Shown piece by piece: positions 27,865-36,685 of a DNA stretch of 64,000 nt; the stretch's first letter is position 1, and each line of letters starts with the position of its first letter. A model generated the notes under the pieces. It made no database searches. It was not told the DNA's origin and saw only the letters and a list, made by a program, of their open reading frames with translations. This stretch comes from an uncultured Roseovarius sp. (GTDB lineage: Bacteria > Pseudomonadota > Alphaproteobacteria > Rhodobacterales > Rhodobacteraceae), in NCBI GenBank assembly GCA_951812895.1, contig OX638333.1:2770001-2834000 (forward strand). The letters run 5' to 3'. The translations under genes and the position numbers were made by a program.

Positions 27865-27996
27865 TCAGGCGATCTTGATCTTGCGGAGAGACAGCGAAGC
27901 TGGCTTTGCCGCGTTACGAGCGCTGCGCTGAAATGGCAGGGCAGGCGTAGGCTGTTTGCTGGTTTCGATGATTGATTTCATCCAACGCTTTTTCAT
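27865..27996 (-). CDS. 43-residue basic protein
   Basis: A short frame, MKKRWMKSIIETSKQPTPAL then PFQRSARNAAKPASLSLRKI and KIA, with GAGGA six bases before the ATG at 27996 and a strong hairpin terminator after the stop. It is strongly basic, with a Trp near the start and a Pro-rich middle. I have the impression that short proteins beginning with a W-M/L-K-S motif followed by a TPALPF-like segment recur in Rhodobacteraceae, but that is from memory. Function unknown; it could bind nucleic acid. An in-frame ATG at 28002 is too close to the ribosome site. Confidence 0.65.
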   Translation of the reverse strand: MKKRWMKSIIETSKQPTPALPFQRSARNAAKPASLSLRKIKIA

Positions 27997-28264
27997 AATC
28001 ATTCCTCGTTTTACTTGCACCCGTTTGCCGGGGCTTTCCCTTTGTCTGACATCAGTATCGCGCCGGTTTGCGGCAGTGATTTGACCCGAGAAAAATTAAT
28101 TTCGTCTTTCTTTTGAGCGGGTGCAGGGAATTGAGGAGATTTTGTCAGAATTGATTTGCGCCCTTATTTTTCAGAAGAAATGCAAAGATTTTTGTGCTGG
28201 TTTAGGGAGTGGAGCTTCAAATTGAGGCAAACAAATGCGCGGATCCGCCACGGCTTCGCCGCAT

Positions 28265-29020
28265 TCACAATCGGATAGCAGAAATAAGCCGGCCATAATC
28301 GGCTTCTTTTGCATGGGTCGCGCGGCGGTAGGAGTAGAACCGTTCTGCATCGCTATAGGTGCAGTGACCTGTCCAACTCGCATTGCCTATGCCGGCGCGA
28401 CGCAGAAGGTGTAAACCAAATCCCGGGAGATCGAATTGATATCGGTCATCTTTTCCCTGGGCGAAGAAACGGGTGTTCTCGGTGTCTTCGGCTATGAATT
28501 CATCCAGGAAATCGGGGCCAACTTCGTAGGCAGGCTGGCTGATCGATGGGCCGATCACGGCATTGATCCGGCCACGTTTTGCGCCAAGGCGCACCATCGC
28601 CTCGATTGTCTCCTCAAGCACGCCGTCCAATGCGCCACGCCATCCAGCATGTGCACCGCCGATCACGCCGGCATCTGGTTCTGAAAACAAAACTGGCTGA
28701 CAGTCTGCAGTCAAAATTCCAAGAGCAATGCCCGGTACATTGGTAACCATCGCGTCCGCCTTTGGTCTTTCTGTCAACGGAGCTTTGATGATTTCTACTT
28801 TCGGGGAATGCACCTGATGTACTGTGACAAGGTGATCGAACTCTACGTGCATCGCATCGGCCACGCGTTTGCGATTGATGGTGACTATCTCATCCTGATC
28901 CGATGATCCCTGACCGCAATTCAAACCGCCAAACACCCCGGACGACGCGCCGCCCTTGCGGGTGAAGAACCCGTGGCGCACCGGGGACAGAGCATCAGAG
29001 GTGAGAATTTCAAGTGTCAT
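28265..29020 (-). CDS. pgeF: peptidoglycan editing factor (YfiH/DUF152 family)
   Basis: A 251-residue cytoplasmic protein of the PgeF family, which removes wrongly built muropeptide precursors; older annotations call it polyphenol oxidase. Signature segments: HGFFTRKGGASSGVFGGLNC near the N-terminus, VHSPKVEII-type strand, LGILTADCQPVLF with the catalytic Cys, and GGAHAGWRGALDGV with the catalytic His. All are intact. The start overlaps the end of the upstream methyltransferase gene by four bases, so lgt, the methyltransferase and pgeF form one operon. Confidence 0.92.
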   Translation of the reverse strand: MTLEILTSDALSPVRHGFFTRKGGASSGVFGGLNCGQGSSDQDEIVTINRKRVADAMHVEFDHLVTVHQVHSPKVEIIKAPLTERPKADAMVTNVPGIALGILTADCQPVLFSEPDAGVIGGAHAGWRGALDGVLEETIEAMVRLGAKRGRINAVIGPSISQPAYEVGPDFLDEFIAEDTENTRFFAQGKDDRYQFDLPGFGLHLLRRAGIGNASWTGHCTYSDAERFYSYRRATHAKEADYGRLISAIRL

Positions 29021-30078
29021 GGATCCAGTCCGGGCGGTGGGGTGGCACCTTTGGGGTAAAACGCGATCACCTTGAACAGCGTCCCCATTTCCAGTGGATG
29101 GGTCAAGCGCCGATGTGCTGCGATATGCAATTGTAACGCGTCTCCGCCAAGATTGCTGGCCAATACCTGGGCCCGGTCGGTGATGCCGAGCCGTTCAAGA
29201 AAAACGCCCTGGGGAGTTAGCCGACTATATAGGCTGGGGGTGGCTCGTGCCAGAGCCTCAAAATCCACGTGAGCCGTCAGATCCGCCATGCCGGGTTCGG
29301 CAAGGGGGTCGGTAGCGGCGTGACCTTTGAGAGCCTGAAAAGTGTCGCCCTGAGACCGCCAGTCGCCATAGTCAATGATCAGTGCTGCACCACCAGATCG
29401 CGCGATGTGTGTGCCAATGTCTGCAGCCAGATGCTCTGCAACAGGTGAGAATTCGACCACATCGCCGTCTTTGGTATCTTCAAGCCGATGGTCCAGGTGG
29501 GGCAGGGGTTTTGCTTTACTCAATCCAAGCCGAAGCGTATCGCCCTGCAGCCCGACGATGCGTTCCTGCCACATCGGACCGGCGCGATCTGCCTGACGGA
29601 TTGGAAGCGCATCAAAAAACTCATTGGCCACAAGAAAGAGAGGCAGCTCAGGCAAGTCTTCAAACCTGTCAGTCCAACTTGGCTGATAGACTCCCAGTTT
29701 TTTTGCCTGAATGTCCTTTAACGCCGGCGATGCCTCAATCAGATGAAGTTGGGCCGCATCATGCAATCCCGGAACCGACTTTGTCGCGCGTAGCATGTCC
29801 GCCATGAGTGTTCCACGACCCGGGCCAAGCTCCACGAGTAAGAATTCAGGTGGCGCGCCCTGATCCAGCCAGCTTTGCGCCAGTGACAGCCCCAATAACT
29901 CTCCGAACATCTGGCTGATTTCCGGCGCGGTAATGAAGTCCCCGGCTGCTCCGAGCGGATCACGTGTCGTGTAATACCCGTGCTGTGGATGCAGCAGGCA
30001 CTGGGTCATATAACTGGCCAGCGTGATCGGGCCGTCAGAGCGGATTTGTGTCTTCAGAATCTCGCAGAGAGAATTCAC
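29017..30078 (-). CDS. MidA/NDUFAF7-type SAM-dependent methyltransferase
   Basis: A 353-residue protein of the family whose mitochondrial member NDUFAF7 dimethylates an arginine of complex I. GTG at 30078 is chosen because it overlaps the lgt stop (GTGA) and gives the family N-terminus [22 protein letters not shown]; a longer upstream frame is just lgt read in another phase. Visible motifs: [36 protein letters not shown] for SAM binding, and [11 protein letters not shown]. Middle gene of the lgt-pgeF operon. Confidence 0.9.
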   Translation of the reverse strand: MNSLCEILKTQIRSDGPITLASYMTQCLLHPQHGYYTTRDPLGAAGDFITAPEISQMFGELLGLSLAQSWLDQGAPPEFLLVELGPGRGTLMADMLRATKSVPGLHDAAQLHLIEASPALKDIQAKKLGVYQPSWTDRFEDLPELPLFLVANEFFDALPIRQADRAGPMWQERIVGLQGDTLRLGLSKAKPLPHLDHRLEDTKDGDVVEFSPVAEHLAADIGTHIARSGGAALIIDYGDWRSQGDTFQALKGHAATDPLAEPGMADLTAHVDFEALARATPSLYSRLTPQGVFLERLGITDRAQVLASNLGGDALQLHIAAHRRLTHPLEMGTLFKVIAFYPKGATPPPGLDP

Positions 30079-30965
30079 GCGGTCTGCCTTTGTGCACGAA
30101 ACACCATGAACAAGCCAAATGCGATCATTGGAAGTGACAACAATTGCCCCATACTGAGACCTGCACCACCCATTTGGATCACGTATCCCAAGGGGTTGGT
30201 CTCGGTAATAAACTGGGCATCTGCCTGCCGTGCAAATTCGACTACAAACCGCGCTGCGCCATATCCGACAAAAAATACACCCGTCACTTTGCCAACATGT
30301 TTCAACGCGCCACGCCGCCAAACCAGATAAAGCAGCACAAGTCCGAGAATCAGACCTTCAAGCAGGGCCTCATAAAGCTGCGAAGGATGCCGCGCACATA
30401 GCCCGGCCAGCACATCGCCACAGTCTTGCGCTGCCCTGCCGGGAAATATCACACCCCAGGGCACATCAGTAGGGCGCCCCCAAAGCTCTGCATTGATAAA
30501 ATTTGCGATCCGCCCAAGCAACAACCCAACGGGGGTTGCCATACATAGAATGTCAGCAACTGACAGCCAGGCAATGCCTTGCCGCCAGGAATATAAGACA
30601 CAAGCTGTGACCACGCCTAAAAGGCCGCCATGGAATGACATGCCACCCTGCCATAGCAGCAAAATTTCCTGTGGGTTGTTCAGAAAGTGGAGGGGTTGAT
30701 AGAACAGCACAAACCCCAAACGCCCCCCCAGGATGACCCCCAGAATAACCCAGGTCAGCAGATCCTCGACCTGCTTTTCGGTCATAACGGGAGAATCATT
30801 CTGCCAAAGATGAGCCCGGTTCACCGCCATCACGACCAGCCGCCAGCCAATCAGAATGCCCACGATATAGGCCAATGCGTACCACCGCAGCGAAAACTCT
30901 GTTCCGAAGATCGGAATGGTGAAAATTTCCGGAGAAATTTCGGGGAATCTGATTGCGGCTTGCAT
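30075..30965 (-). CDS. lgt: prolipoprotein diacylglyceryl transferase
   Basis: A 296-residue inner-membrane enzyme that transfers diacylglycerol from phosphatidylglycerol to the lipobox Cys of prolipoproteins. About seven membrane segments are predicted. Signature residues: [28 protein letters not shown] with the essential His, and [19 protein letters not shown] with the essential Arg and Asn. It starts [15 protein letters not shown], the usual N-terminus. First gene of the operon with the methyltransferase and pgeF. Confidence 0.96.
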   Translation of the reverse strand: MQAAIRFPEISPEIFTIPIFGTEFSLRWYALAYIVGILIGWRLVVMAVNRAHLWQNDSPVMTEKQVEDLLTWVILGVILGGRLGFVLFYQPLHFLNNPQEILLLWQGGMSFHGGLLGVVTACVLYSWRQGIAWLSVADILCMATPVGLLLGRIANFINAELWGRPTDVPWGVIFPGRAAQDCGDVLAGLCARHPSQLYEALLEGLILGLVLLYLVWRRGALKHVGKVTGVFFVGYGAARFVVEFARQADAQFITETNPLGYVIQMGGAGLSMGQLLSLPMIAFGLFMVFRAQRQTA

Positions 30966-31062
30966 ATGCGTCTCTCTGCCTCTGGTGGTTGGGGCAAGTC
31001 AACCTTGCCCTCGTGATCTCTGACCCCCATATAGGGATCAAATTTCTGGACGGAGCAATCCC

Positions 31063-31308
31063 ATGCAAACTCGTAACAAAGTTCTCGACGATCTGTCGCA
31101 GCTGATGACCAACGCAATGGGCGTAGCCCAGGGCGCGCGGACCGAGGCAGAAACCGCGATGAAATCCCTGATCGACCGCTGGCTGGCGGATCGTGATTTT
31201 GTCACGAGAGAGGAATTCGACGCGGTTCGCGCGATGGCCCAGAAGGCCCGGGAAGAAAACGAGGCGCTGAAGGCCCGGATTGATGCGCTGGAACAGGGCG
31301 GCAAGTGA
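31063..31308 (+). CDS. ubiK: UbiK-type accessory factor (BMFP domain)
   Basis: An 81-residue protein of the YqiC/BMFP family. UbiK is a known accessory factor for ubiquinone synthesis in proteobacteria. The N-terminal half (DLSQLMTNAMGVAQGARTEA, MKSLIDRWLADRDFVTREEF) is the amphipathic family core; the C-terminal half (REENEALKARIDALEQ) is a coiled coil for trimerisation. It is divergent from lgt. Last core gene before the island, 95 bases from the tRNA-Cys fragment. Confidence 0.88.
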   Translation: MQTRNKVLDDLSQLMTNAMGVAQGARTEAETAMKSLIDRWLADRDFVTREEFDAVRAMAQKAREENEALKARIDALEQGGK

Positions 31309-31403
31309 ATACAGTTTCTGAACAGGGGGCGGTACCAGTTCAGAGAGCGCTTATGCCAGACCGATTTAAAGGCATCTAATATACAGTTTGGGGTAATTTT
31401 ACC

Positions 31404-31450
31404 TGGAGGCGAGTACCGGAATCGAACCGGTGTACACGGATTTGCAATCC
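31404..31450 (-). other. 3' half of a tRNA-Cys gene (attachment-site-like remnant)
   Basis: Read on the minus strand, GGATTGCAAATCC (anticodon GCA in its loop) is followed by an intact T-arm (CCGGTTCGATTCCGG), the acceptor strand ACTCGCC and TCCA. The 5' part (acceptor 5' strand, D-arm, left anticodon stem) is missing, so it cannot make a tRNA. A bare 3' fragment of this kind is the usual far-end duplicate left by a tyrosine-integrase island inserted in a tRNA gene. Confidence 0.85.
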
Positions 31451-31567
31451 TCAACGTTTCCACGCCAGATCAAAGCGATAGGTCCTGAAAGGTATCAGGA
31501 CAAAGCCGGAACAGCAGGTGAACCTGATACCTCTCATTCTGAGAGCGCTGGGCGCTTCCAACCTCCC

Positions 31568-31615
31568 CCAAAAAAACGAAAAACCGCCGCTCGCGTGGCC
31601 TGCGAAGCGGCGGTT
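31568..31615 (-). terminator. strong terminator facing left, without a matching gene
   Basis: AACCGCCGCT (31582-31591) pairs with AGCGGCGGTT (31606-31615), extended by CGC/GCG in the loop. On the minus strand it is followed by TTTTTCGTTTTTTT. No minus-strand gene ends nearby, so it is probably left over from a deleted gene. Confidence 0.75.
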
Positions 31616-31709
31616 CAAAGGATCTCGAAAAACCCCGATTGGTGTATCCTGGATAGCACGTTTTGCACCCGCACTGCAATGCCAACGGCAAGTAACGGGG
31701 GGATGAGCC

Positions 31710-32606
31710 ATGGGTAACGTCGCGCCAATCGAGCGAGAAAAAATAGCGCGAGAGAGCAATCCAAATGAAAGGCAAACAGCTGGCTGGCGTTGGTTGAATT
31801 GGGCATGGGATCAGCGCCTGGGGAATACGACGCTCAAATCAGTTCTCATTGCTTTGGCTGGACATGCAAATTTAAAAGGCGAGTGTTGGCCCTCCGTGTC
31901 TCGCCTTTGCGACCGCTCAGACGCCAAGGTCCGAGCCGTTCAGAACGCGCTACGAGAACTCGAGCGTAGAGATCTGATCTGCACAGTTCATCGCGATGGG
32001 ACATCCAGCTTATATCGACTAACCCCCGCACAAGATGCACCCCCGCAGGAGATGCACCCCGCAAGAGATGCGTCACCCCCACGCACCAAATGCACCGCAC
32101 CCCCGCAAGATGTGCATCGGACCCCCGCAGGAGATGCACCCAAACTTCCAAGAACTCCCAATGAAATGCCAAAGGAACCTGTTTGCGCGGCAAACGCCGC
32201 AAACACGAGCTTTTCAGAATTCTTTGAAAAGTATCCCCGCCCTGGCAATCTAGAAGCAACCGAAGATGCTTATGAGGCTGTTCTTGCCGACGGCGTTTCG
32301 CATTCTGATCTGATGGCCGCGCTCAAACGCTATTGCGAAGAGAACCGCGAGAACCTTGCAGGCAACAAGCGCCAGTATTTGAAGTACTCAGATTCTTGGC
32401 TGACTGATCGGTACTTCGAGCGTTACCGTTGTCGGAACACCAAGAAGCGGGTGAACACGGAAGTGATCCTTGAGCAACGCGCCAAATCAATCCGCGAGGG
32501 GCACTCGTGGGTTGGGCGTCATGTTTCGGCAGCGTGTGCGCGAGAGCTTGTCTCGCGTGGGCTTGTGACCGTCGAGCAGTGTCGGGCAGCAGGGGTGGCG
32601 CTATGA
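31710..32606 (+). CDS. helix-turn-helix replication-initiator-like protein
   Basis: A 298-residue protein. The N-terminal part (TTLKSVLIALAGHANLKGEC, SVSRLCDRSDAKVRAVQNAL, RELERRDLI) is a winged helix of the HTH_36 type found in phage and plasmid replication proteins. A low-complexity linker (residues 105-145, repeating PPQEMH/PAGDAP-like units) is encoded by an 18-base tandem repeat. The C-terminal half (FEKYPRPGNLEATEDAYEAV, LKRYCEENRENLAGNKRQYL) resembles the domain that follows in such proteins. GGGGGG lies just before the ATG. It suggests the island once replicated or excised; whether it is active is unknown. Confidence 0.7.
   Translation: MGNVAPIEREKIARESNPNERQTAGWRWLNWAWDQRLGNTTLKSVLIALAGHANLKGECWPSVSRLCDRSDAKVRAVQNALRELERRDLICTVHRDGTSSLYRLTPAQDAPPQEMHPARDASPPRTKCTAPPQDVHRTPAGDAPKLPRTPNEMPKEPVCAANAANTSFSEFFEKYPRPGNLEATEDAYEAVLADGVSHSDLMAALKRYCEENRENLAGNKRQYLKYSDSWLTDRYFERYRCRNTKKRVNTEVILEQRAKSIREGHSWVGRHVSAACARELVSRGLVTVEQCRAAGVAL
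32023..32139 (+). repeat. six iteron-like 18-base direct repeats inside the initiator gene
   Basis: Units begin at about 32023, 32040, 32057, 32076, 32100 and 32122 with consensus CCCCCGCARGAGATGCAC. The second and sixth are identical over 18 bases; others differ by one to several. Several replication proteins carry their origin iterons inside their own gene (lambda O is the classical case). The 18-base period is also six codons, so expansion of a protein repeat is an alternative. Confidence 0.6.
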
Positions 32607-32680
32607 GACGTGGTTTGCTTGTTACATAGATCGGAAGAAGGCCCTATGCTGTCTTCAATTGCTAATTCGTTAGGAATGTC

Positions 32681-33466
32681 ATGATGGGCAAACCCGAACA
32701 GACTGATTTGGGATTCCGCGGGCTGGTAGAAACACACGGGATTGCCCGAGTTATATTGGCATTGGGAGCAATTCCGGTTGCTTTTGCCCTCGGCTTCAAA
32801 AGTTGGTTGGGCGACCTCGGATTTTTGATGCTTAAACCCGAGGCACTGTTCACTTTGTCCGTCGATCTTGGACAGGTTGTTGTTTGGGTGGTGATGCTTC
32901 GTATCGTAATGCTTTTGGCAGTTGACGGAATCGGCCTGATTATTGCTCGAGTTAAGGCGGCAATCAAAAAAACTGAAGTTCAGCCGCATGAGGAGCCCCT
33001 TTCAAAGTCGGAGGAGTTTTGGATCAACACAGTTGGCACCATACTTTTCGTCTTATTCCTCTATGCGCCATCGGCTTCGATTTATCTGGTGGTTGGTCTT
33101 TTGGTCTGGATTTTATGCAGGAAGTTCGGAGGGCTTGGCTTCGTGGACCCTAGCGGGATTGGCCTCAGTCCGAAGGCTGCGGAGTGGAACCGAAAGATGA
33201 TTATAATGAGCGCTCTAGCCGTGATTTACGGCGGGGCTTACGCGGTAGGACTTGGGCGCGCGGAAAAGCTCTCGAATGGTGAACAGGTTGGCGTTGCCAT
33301 CAATGGCGACCTGAAGCCCTTCGTTGTCGTCCTACAAGTTGGCGATGGTTCGATACTTTTTGATCGCGCCTCCGGTGAACCTTTGTTCATAGCCAAACCA
33401 GCGATAACCGGTTTTCAGAAGTGGGAGATCGGAGAAGAAGAACCAAAAAAATCTAGTGCCCACTAG
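32681..33466 (+). CDS. hypothetical multi-pass membrane protein
   Basis: A 261-residue protein with about five hydrophobic segments (ILALGAIPVAFALGF, LGQVVVWVVMLRIVMLLAV, TILFVLFLYAPSASIYLVVG, IMSALAVIYGGAYAVGLG among them) and a soluble C-terminal tail. AGGA precedes a double ATG at 32681/32684. No family is recognised. It follows the initiator-like gene by 74 bases and is followed by a terminator, so it may be a stand-alone cargo gene of the island. Confidence 0.6.
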   Translation: MMGKPEQTDLGFRGLVETHGIARVILALGAIPVAFALGFKSWLGDLGFLMLKPEALFTLSVDLGQVVVWVVMLRIVMLLAVDGIGLIIARVKAAIKKTEVQPHEEPLSKSEEFWINTVGTILFVLFLYAPSASIYLVVGLLVWILCRKFGGLGFVDPSGIGLSPKAAEWNRKMIIMSALAVIYGGAYAVGLGRAEKLSNGEQVGVAINGDLKPFVVVLQVGDGSILFDRASGEPLFIAKPAITGFQKWEIGEEEPKKSSAH

Positions 33467-33522
33467 AGATTTTGGGTCCTTTCCCAACGGGGAGGCCTAG
33501 TGGGTGTGCAATGGCGCAAAAA

Positions 33523-33547
33523 ACCACTTGTGTGTGGTCTTTTTTTT
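33523..33547 (+). terminator. terminator after the membrane protein gene
   Basis: ACCAC (33523-33527) pairs with GTGGT (33534-33538), flanked by A-rich and T-rich runs that extend the stem, then a run of eight T. It lies 57 bases after the stop at 33466. Confidence 0.65.
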
Positions 33548-33782
33548 CCATTTCGTTTCGGTTGCCAACTGCGCAGCTTTAATATTATGATTGCAATCAA
33601 TAACTTGAGGTGATTTTTGTACCCAAACGGCTATTCGGATTGCGAAATAGAAGTGTTCTGTCTCAAAACAAATCGGAGCGCCGGGCTTGATCTAAGTGTA
33701 CTGGCTCCCCCAACCAATTGTCGATTTTTTGCACTATAATTGCGTTGCTATTTGACACGACGGGCGGAAAGTGTGCATTCGC

Positions 33783-33806
33783 TGCATCTGCGACGTCGCA
33801 GATGCA
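33783..33806. repeat. perfect 24-base palindrome
   Basis: TGCATCTGCGAC followed at once by its exact reverse complement. No loop, no T-run and no adjacent gene start, so neither a terminator nor an obvious operator. It could be a dimeric protein site or a cruciform. Confidence 0.6.
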
Positions 33807-34239
33807 TACAGACGAAAGCGGTCATTCAAGGCCCAAACTCAATAGCCATAATGCCGCAAACGTCATCAACGGCAGCTGTGTGCAGTAAGCGGAGTTTGCA
33901 AAGTGCTTCGGTTACTTATGCCTCACGGCCTGAAGATGCTGCACTGCCGCGAGAAAACCGGTCATTGGTGAGCACAGCTGTGATATTTCGGGTCGGAGGA
34001 CAGTAAAGCGGAAAACTCTGCCGCTGTTTGTCGTCCTCAAATCCAGCGCCAAACTCCTCTGATCGTATTAGCCTAACTTTGTCTGATTCTTCTGTTCAGT
34101 TGGGCAGTATCTCAGATTTTCAATGCAATCAGAGTACGCGAAATCCTGAAGGATCAGGCCAGCTCTCATTAAAGGCTCCCCAAATTCTTGGATCGGACGG
34201 TATACTGTAGCAACAGCACACATCGTTACAAGGATTTGA

Positions 34240-35760
34240 ATGGCTCCGATGATACGACTGACCTCAGTGTTTACCCGAAAATTAACCCGGGTTGCTTATG
34301 CTGCTCTGTGTAGCACCTTGTTGTCCCTGCCAGTCGCGCTGATCATGACCAGCCTAACGGCGACAGTAGGCGCCGCACAAAGCATTGATGCGGGAACATG
34401 TCGGGACTTATTCCAATCAGAGTTGGAAGAGCTGCAAGCCATTCGAAATGACCTGCGTGCAGAAACTCTTGATCGCGAAATGCTCTTACGATTGTTCAAC
34501 TGGAAAAATGATCTTGAATTACACGTAAAGGATCCGGAAATTTCTGACTTTGTGGGCGAAACAGCAGTTGGTGCTGGCTCGAGCGCGTTGGCGACGCTGA
34601 TGCTTGGCGGTCCACCGGGCTGGGCTGCAGCTACACTTGGCGCTGCAATTTCCTCTGTGACATCAGACAGCTGGACACGTATTGACAACGCAGTTGCGGT
34701 GTGGACCCGTGTTGACGAAGACACAGCATTTTATCAATTTATCCTCGACTATGCAGAGTACGGACGGGTCGGGGATGTTTCGGATCCGCATTTGCAAAGC
34801 TTTCTCAGCGCGCACGCAGACCTGATCGCACAAGTAACAGGCAGACCTCTTCCAACGTCTCCAGGCCAACAAAGCCTCTATCTTCAGGCATATTCCAGCC
34901 AGCTGTTGTTATTTGTCGGAATGTTAGAAGAAGCATCAGATGGCGATGCGTTTCCCAGAATGCGTTGGCCGGAAACTCAGGGCCGCTATGGATTCAATCG
35001 GCTTGCAATCGGATACTATCGTGAGGTTATTGCCGCAAAGCTCGATACCGAACTTTCTCGGATCAGTCGGGAACTCGAACTATTGAACGAAACACGGTGC
35101 GATGGAAGTTTTGGCCGCACTGGTCAACGACCATACTATGAAGCTTGCCAACGCCCACCCGCCACGGGTCAGACGATCACCTGCTCCTGCGACATCATCG
35201 TACCAGGAGTGTTTTTTGGGACTGATCTCTACTACGGCGCTCGAGGTTCAGTTTGCTCTGCAGCAGTACATTCCGGTGCCATTGGGCCGGCAGTGGCTGA
35301 AAATGGCCGCATCTCATATCGCGGAATAGTAGAAGTCACTGGCACCCTCGGCTGCCCGTTTTATGTAAGCACCTCTCGCAATGGCTTTCGCTCAGATGCA
35401 CAAAGCCAACGGGGACGCTCTTTCTTTTTTCCGATGACTCAACGAGGTTACTGTGACCAAAGGTACCGTCCACCAGAGGGGCAGTGGTATTGCCCAAGCC
35501 ATTTTTCTGATCTCGAAGGCTCTGATGCCTGTTATTGCGCGCCTATTGCTACAGAGAGTGGTGAAATTTTCGGGACTGATCTTTATACAGCCGATTCGAC
35601 AATCTGTCGCGCGGCTCGACACGCAGGCGTGGTGAACCATCGCGGAGGTTCTGTGACAATTATCGAAGCGGCGGTCAGGGATGAATTTTCCTCGAGCAGG
35701 CAAAACGACATTTCGTCACTTCAATGGTCACGAATGACCAGGACTTTCGGTTTTAGATAG
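34240..35760 (+). CDS. secreted protein with two C-terminal LCCL domains
   Basis: A 506-residue protein with an N-terminal signal/anchor (LLSLPVALIMTSLTATVGAA, about residues 27-46), a helical central part with a Gly/Ala-rich hydrophobic patch (105-140), and two C-terminal copies of an LCCL-like domain. Copy 1 (about 313-398) has CSCDIIVPGVFFGTDLYYG, SVCSAAVHSGAI and NGFRSDAQ...RSFFF. Copy 2 (about 431-506) has CYCAP, IFGTDLYTADSTICRAARHAG and ends RTFGFR. The GTD-Y...C-AA-HAG pattern defines LCCL, best known from animal extracellular proteins. AAGGA precedes the ATG. Probably exported; binding role inferred. Confidence 0.72.
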   Translation: MAPMIRLTSVFTRKLTRVAYAALCSTLLSLPVALIMTSLTATVGAAQSIDAGTCRDLFQSELEELQAIRNDLRAETLDREMLLRLFNWKNDLELHVKDPEISDFVGETAVGAGSSALATLMLGGPPGWAAATLGAAISSVTSDSWTRIDNAVAVWTRVDEDTAFYQFILDYAEYGRVGDVSDPHLQSFLSAHADLIAQVTGRPLPTSPGQQSLYLQAYSSQLLLFVGMLEEASDGDAFPRMRWPETQGRYGFNRLAIGYYREVIAAKLDTELSRISRELELLNETRCDGSFGRTGQRPYYEACQRPPATGQTITCSCDIIVPGVFFGTDLYYGARGSVCSAAVHSGAIGPAVAENGRISYRGIVEVTGTLGCPFYVSTSRNGFRSDAQSQRGRSFFFPMTQRGYCDQRYRPPEGQWYCPSHFSDLEGSDACYCAPIATESGEIFGTDLYTADSTICRAARHAGVVNHRGGSVTIIEAAVRDEFSSSRQNDISSLQWSRMTRTFGFR

Positions 35761-36685
35761 GGTCAATCTTTAAACACTTTCTGCCACGCGACCTACGCGC
35801 CCCACAACTGTATTGAACCTGATGACACAGCGCGACACTAGTGACCGATTTCCACTTCGCGTCGACCCGCTTGTAATTGCAGGCGGTCGGCGGGACTCGT
35901 TACGGTCATCTGACCATTCTTGGCAGGCTTTCACCACCTGAGAGGCGCCCACCGGCGGCAGACCAGAACAACGTTGCCAATGAAGCTCGTCTAATCAATC
36001 AGTCGAGAACCAATTGTTGAGCGAACCAATATGCAGGGCAATCCTCTCCCCTCAAGCTGGTACTGGTTTCAATGTAGTAACAGTATTGGTGTTGGAATTT
36101 ATGCCACTCCACTCGCAGTATTAACCTTACCTTTTCAGGCCGTTGCTCAAGTCGAACTTTCGCTCCCACAGAAAGTTCTGGTTTCGCGCCAGAAGGTTCA
36201 GCCTTCAGTTTTCTTGATTGGACAGGATAAAGCTGCCACCAAGGCAACGGTTTATTGCACTTGTGATGTATCGTGCTGGTGACGTTCCTACGAGGCCATT
36301 TTCGAAACAACGCAAACTCCCGGCTTAGTCACTTCACGTCACTCAGATTGCTGGATAGGTGAAAAACTGGCACGGACATCGAAATTTTTCAAGGAGCACA
36401 AAAGTCTCTACACCCACCATCGATGATCAAAACCTGGATTTGACAGCTTGAGGGCCCGCTCTAGGGAATTCGAGCCATACCACTTGCATCTGCAGCATGC
36501 GCTGCCGCCAGCGCTGCACTTTGGTCCGCTTCGGGCTGACTGCCGTCATCAACCGGCCTAATGTGATGCTCCAGCGCGGCGATCCACGCGCTGCACCACC
36601 GCAAGGCGGCTTCGAGCCCACTTTGTCGAATGCTGCGCAACTAACGAATGGCAGCTATCGTCGCAAGTTCGTTTGTGCGGATCGC
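35761..36685. other. gene-poor stretch with a possible broken small gene
   Basis: About 925 bases. Apart from the 36031-36423 candidate, frames are short and without motifs. The right part (36430-36680) resembles non-coding, repeat-like roseobacter DNA. No insertion-sequence ends were recognised. Confidence 0.45.
36031..36423 (+). pseudogene. possible small secreted protein interrupted by an in-frame TGA
   Basis: A frame of 83 residues has an export-like hydrophobic segment (IGVGIYATPLAVLTLPFQAVAQ-type) and ends VYCTCDVSCW at a TGA (36280-36282). The same frame then continues for 47 more codons of plausible protein (SYEAIFETTQTPGLVTSRHS, DCWIGEKLARTSKFF) to a TGA at 36421-36423. The CTCD segment resembles the CSCD at the start of the first LCCL domain of the neighbour. 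No good ribosome site. Most likely a decayed gene, but the evidence is thin. Confidence 0.3.

Larger units (their letters stand above)
33467..34239. other. gene-poor stretch of the island
   Basis: About 770 bases with a terminator at the left end, a perfect 24-base palindrome at 33783, and otherwise short meaningless frames. It reads like decayed DNA. The promoter of the LCCL protein gene lies at its right end. Confidence 0.5.

Noticed and set aside
31404-31450. An intact tRNA-Cys gene
   Set aside because: The bases upstream of the anticodon loop cannot form the D-arm or acceptor stem; only the 3' half is present.
32023-32139. A CRISPR array
   Set aside because: Repeats are 18 bases, nearly contiguous, degenerate and inside a coding region, without unique spacers or cas genes.
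36280-36282. A selenocysteine codon (TGA) in the small secreted frame
   Set aside because: No selenocysteine insertion structure was seen and no selenoprotein family fits; a nonsense mutation in a decaying gene is simpler.
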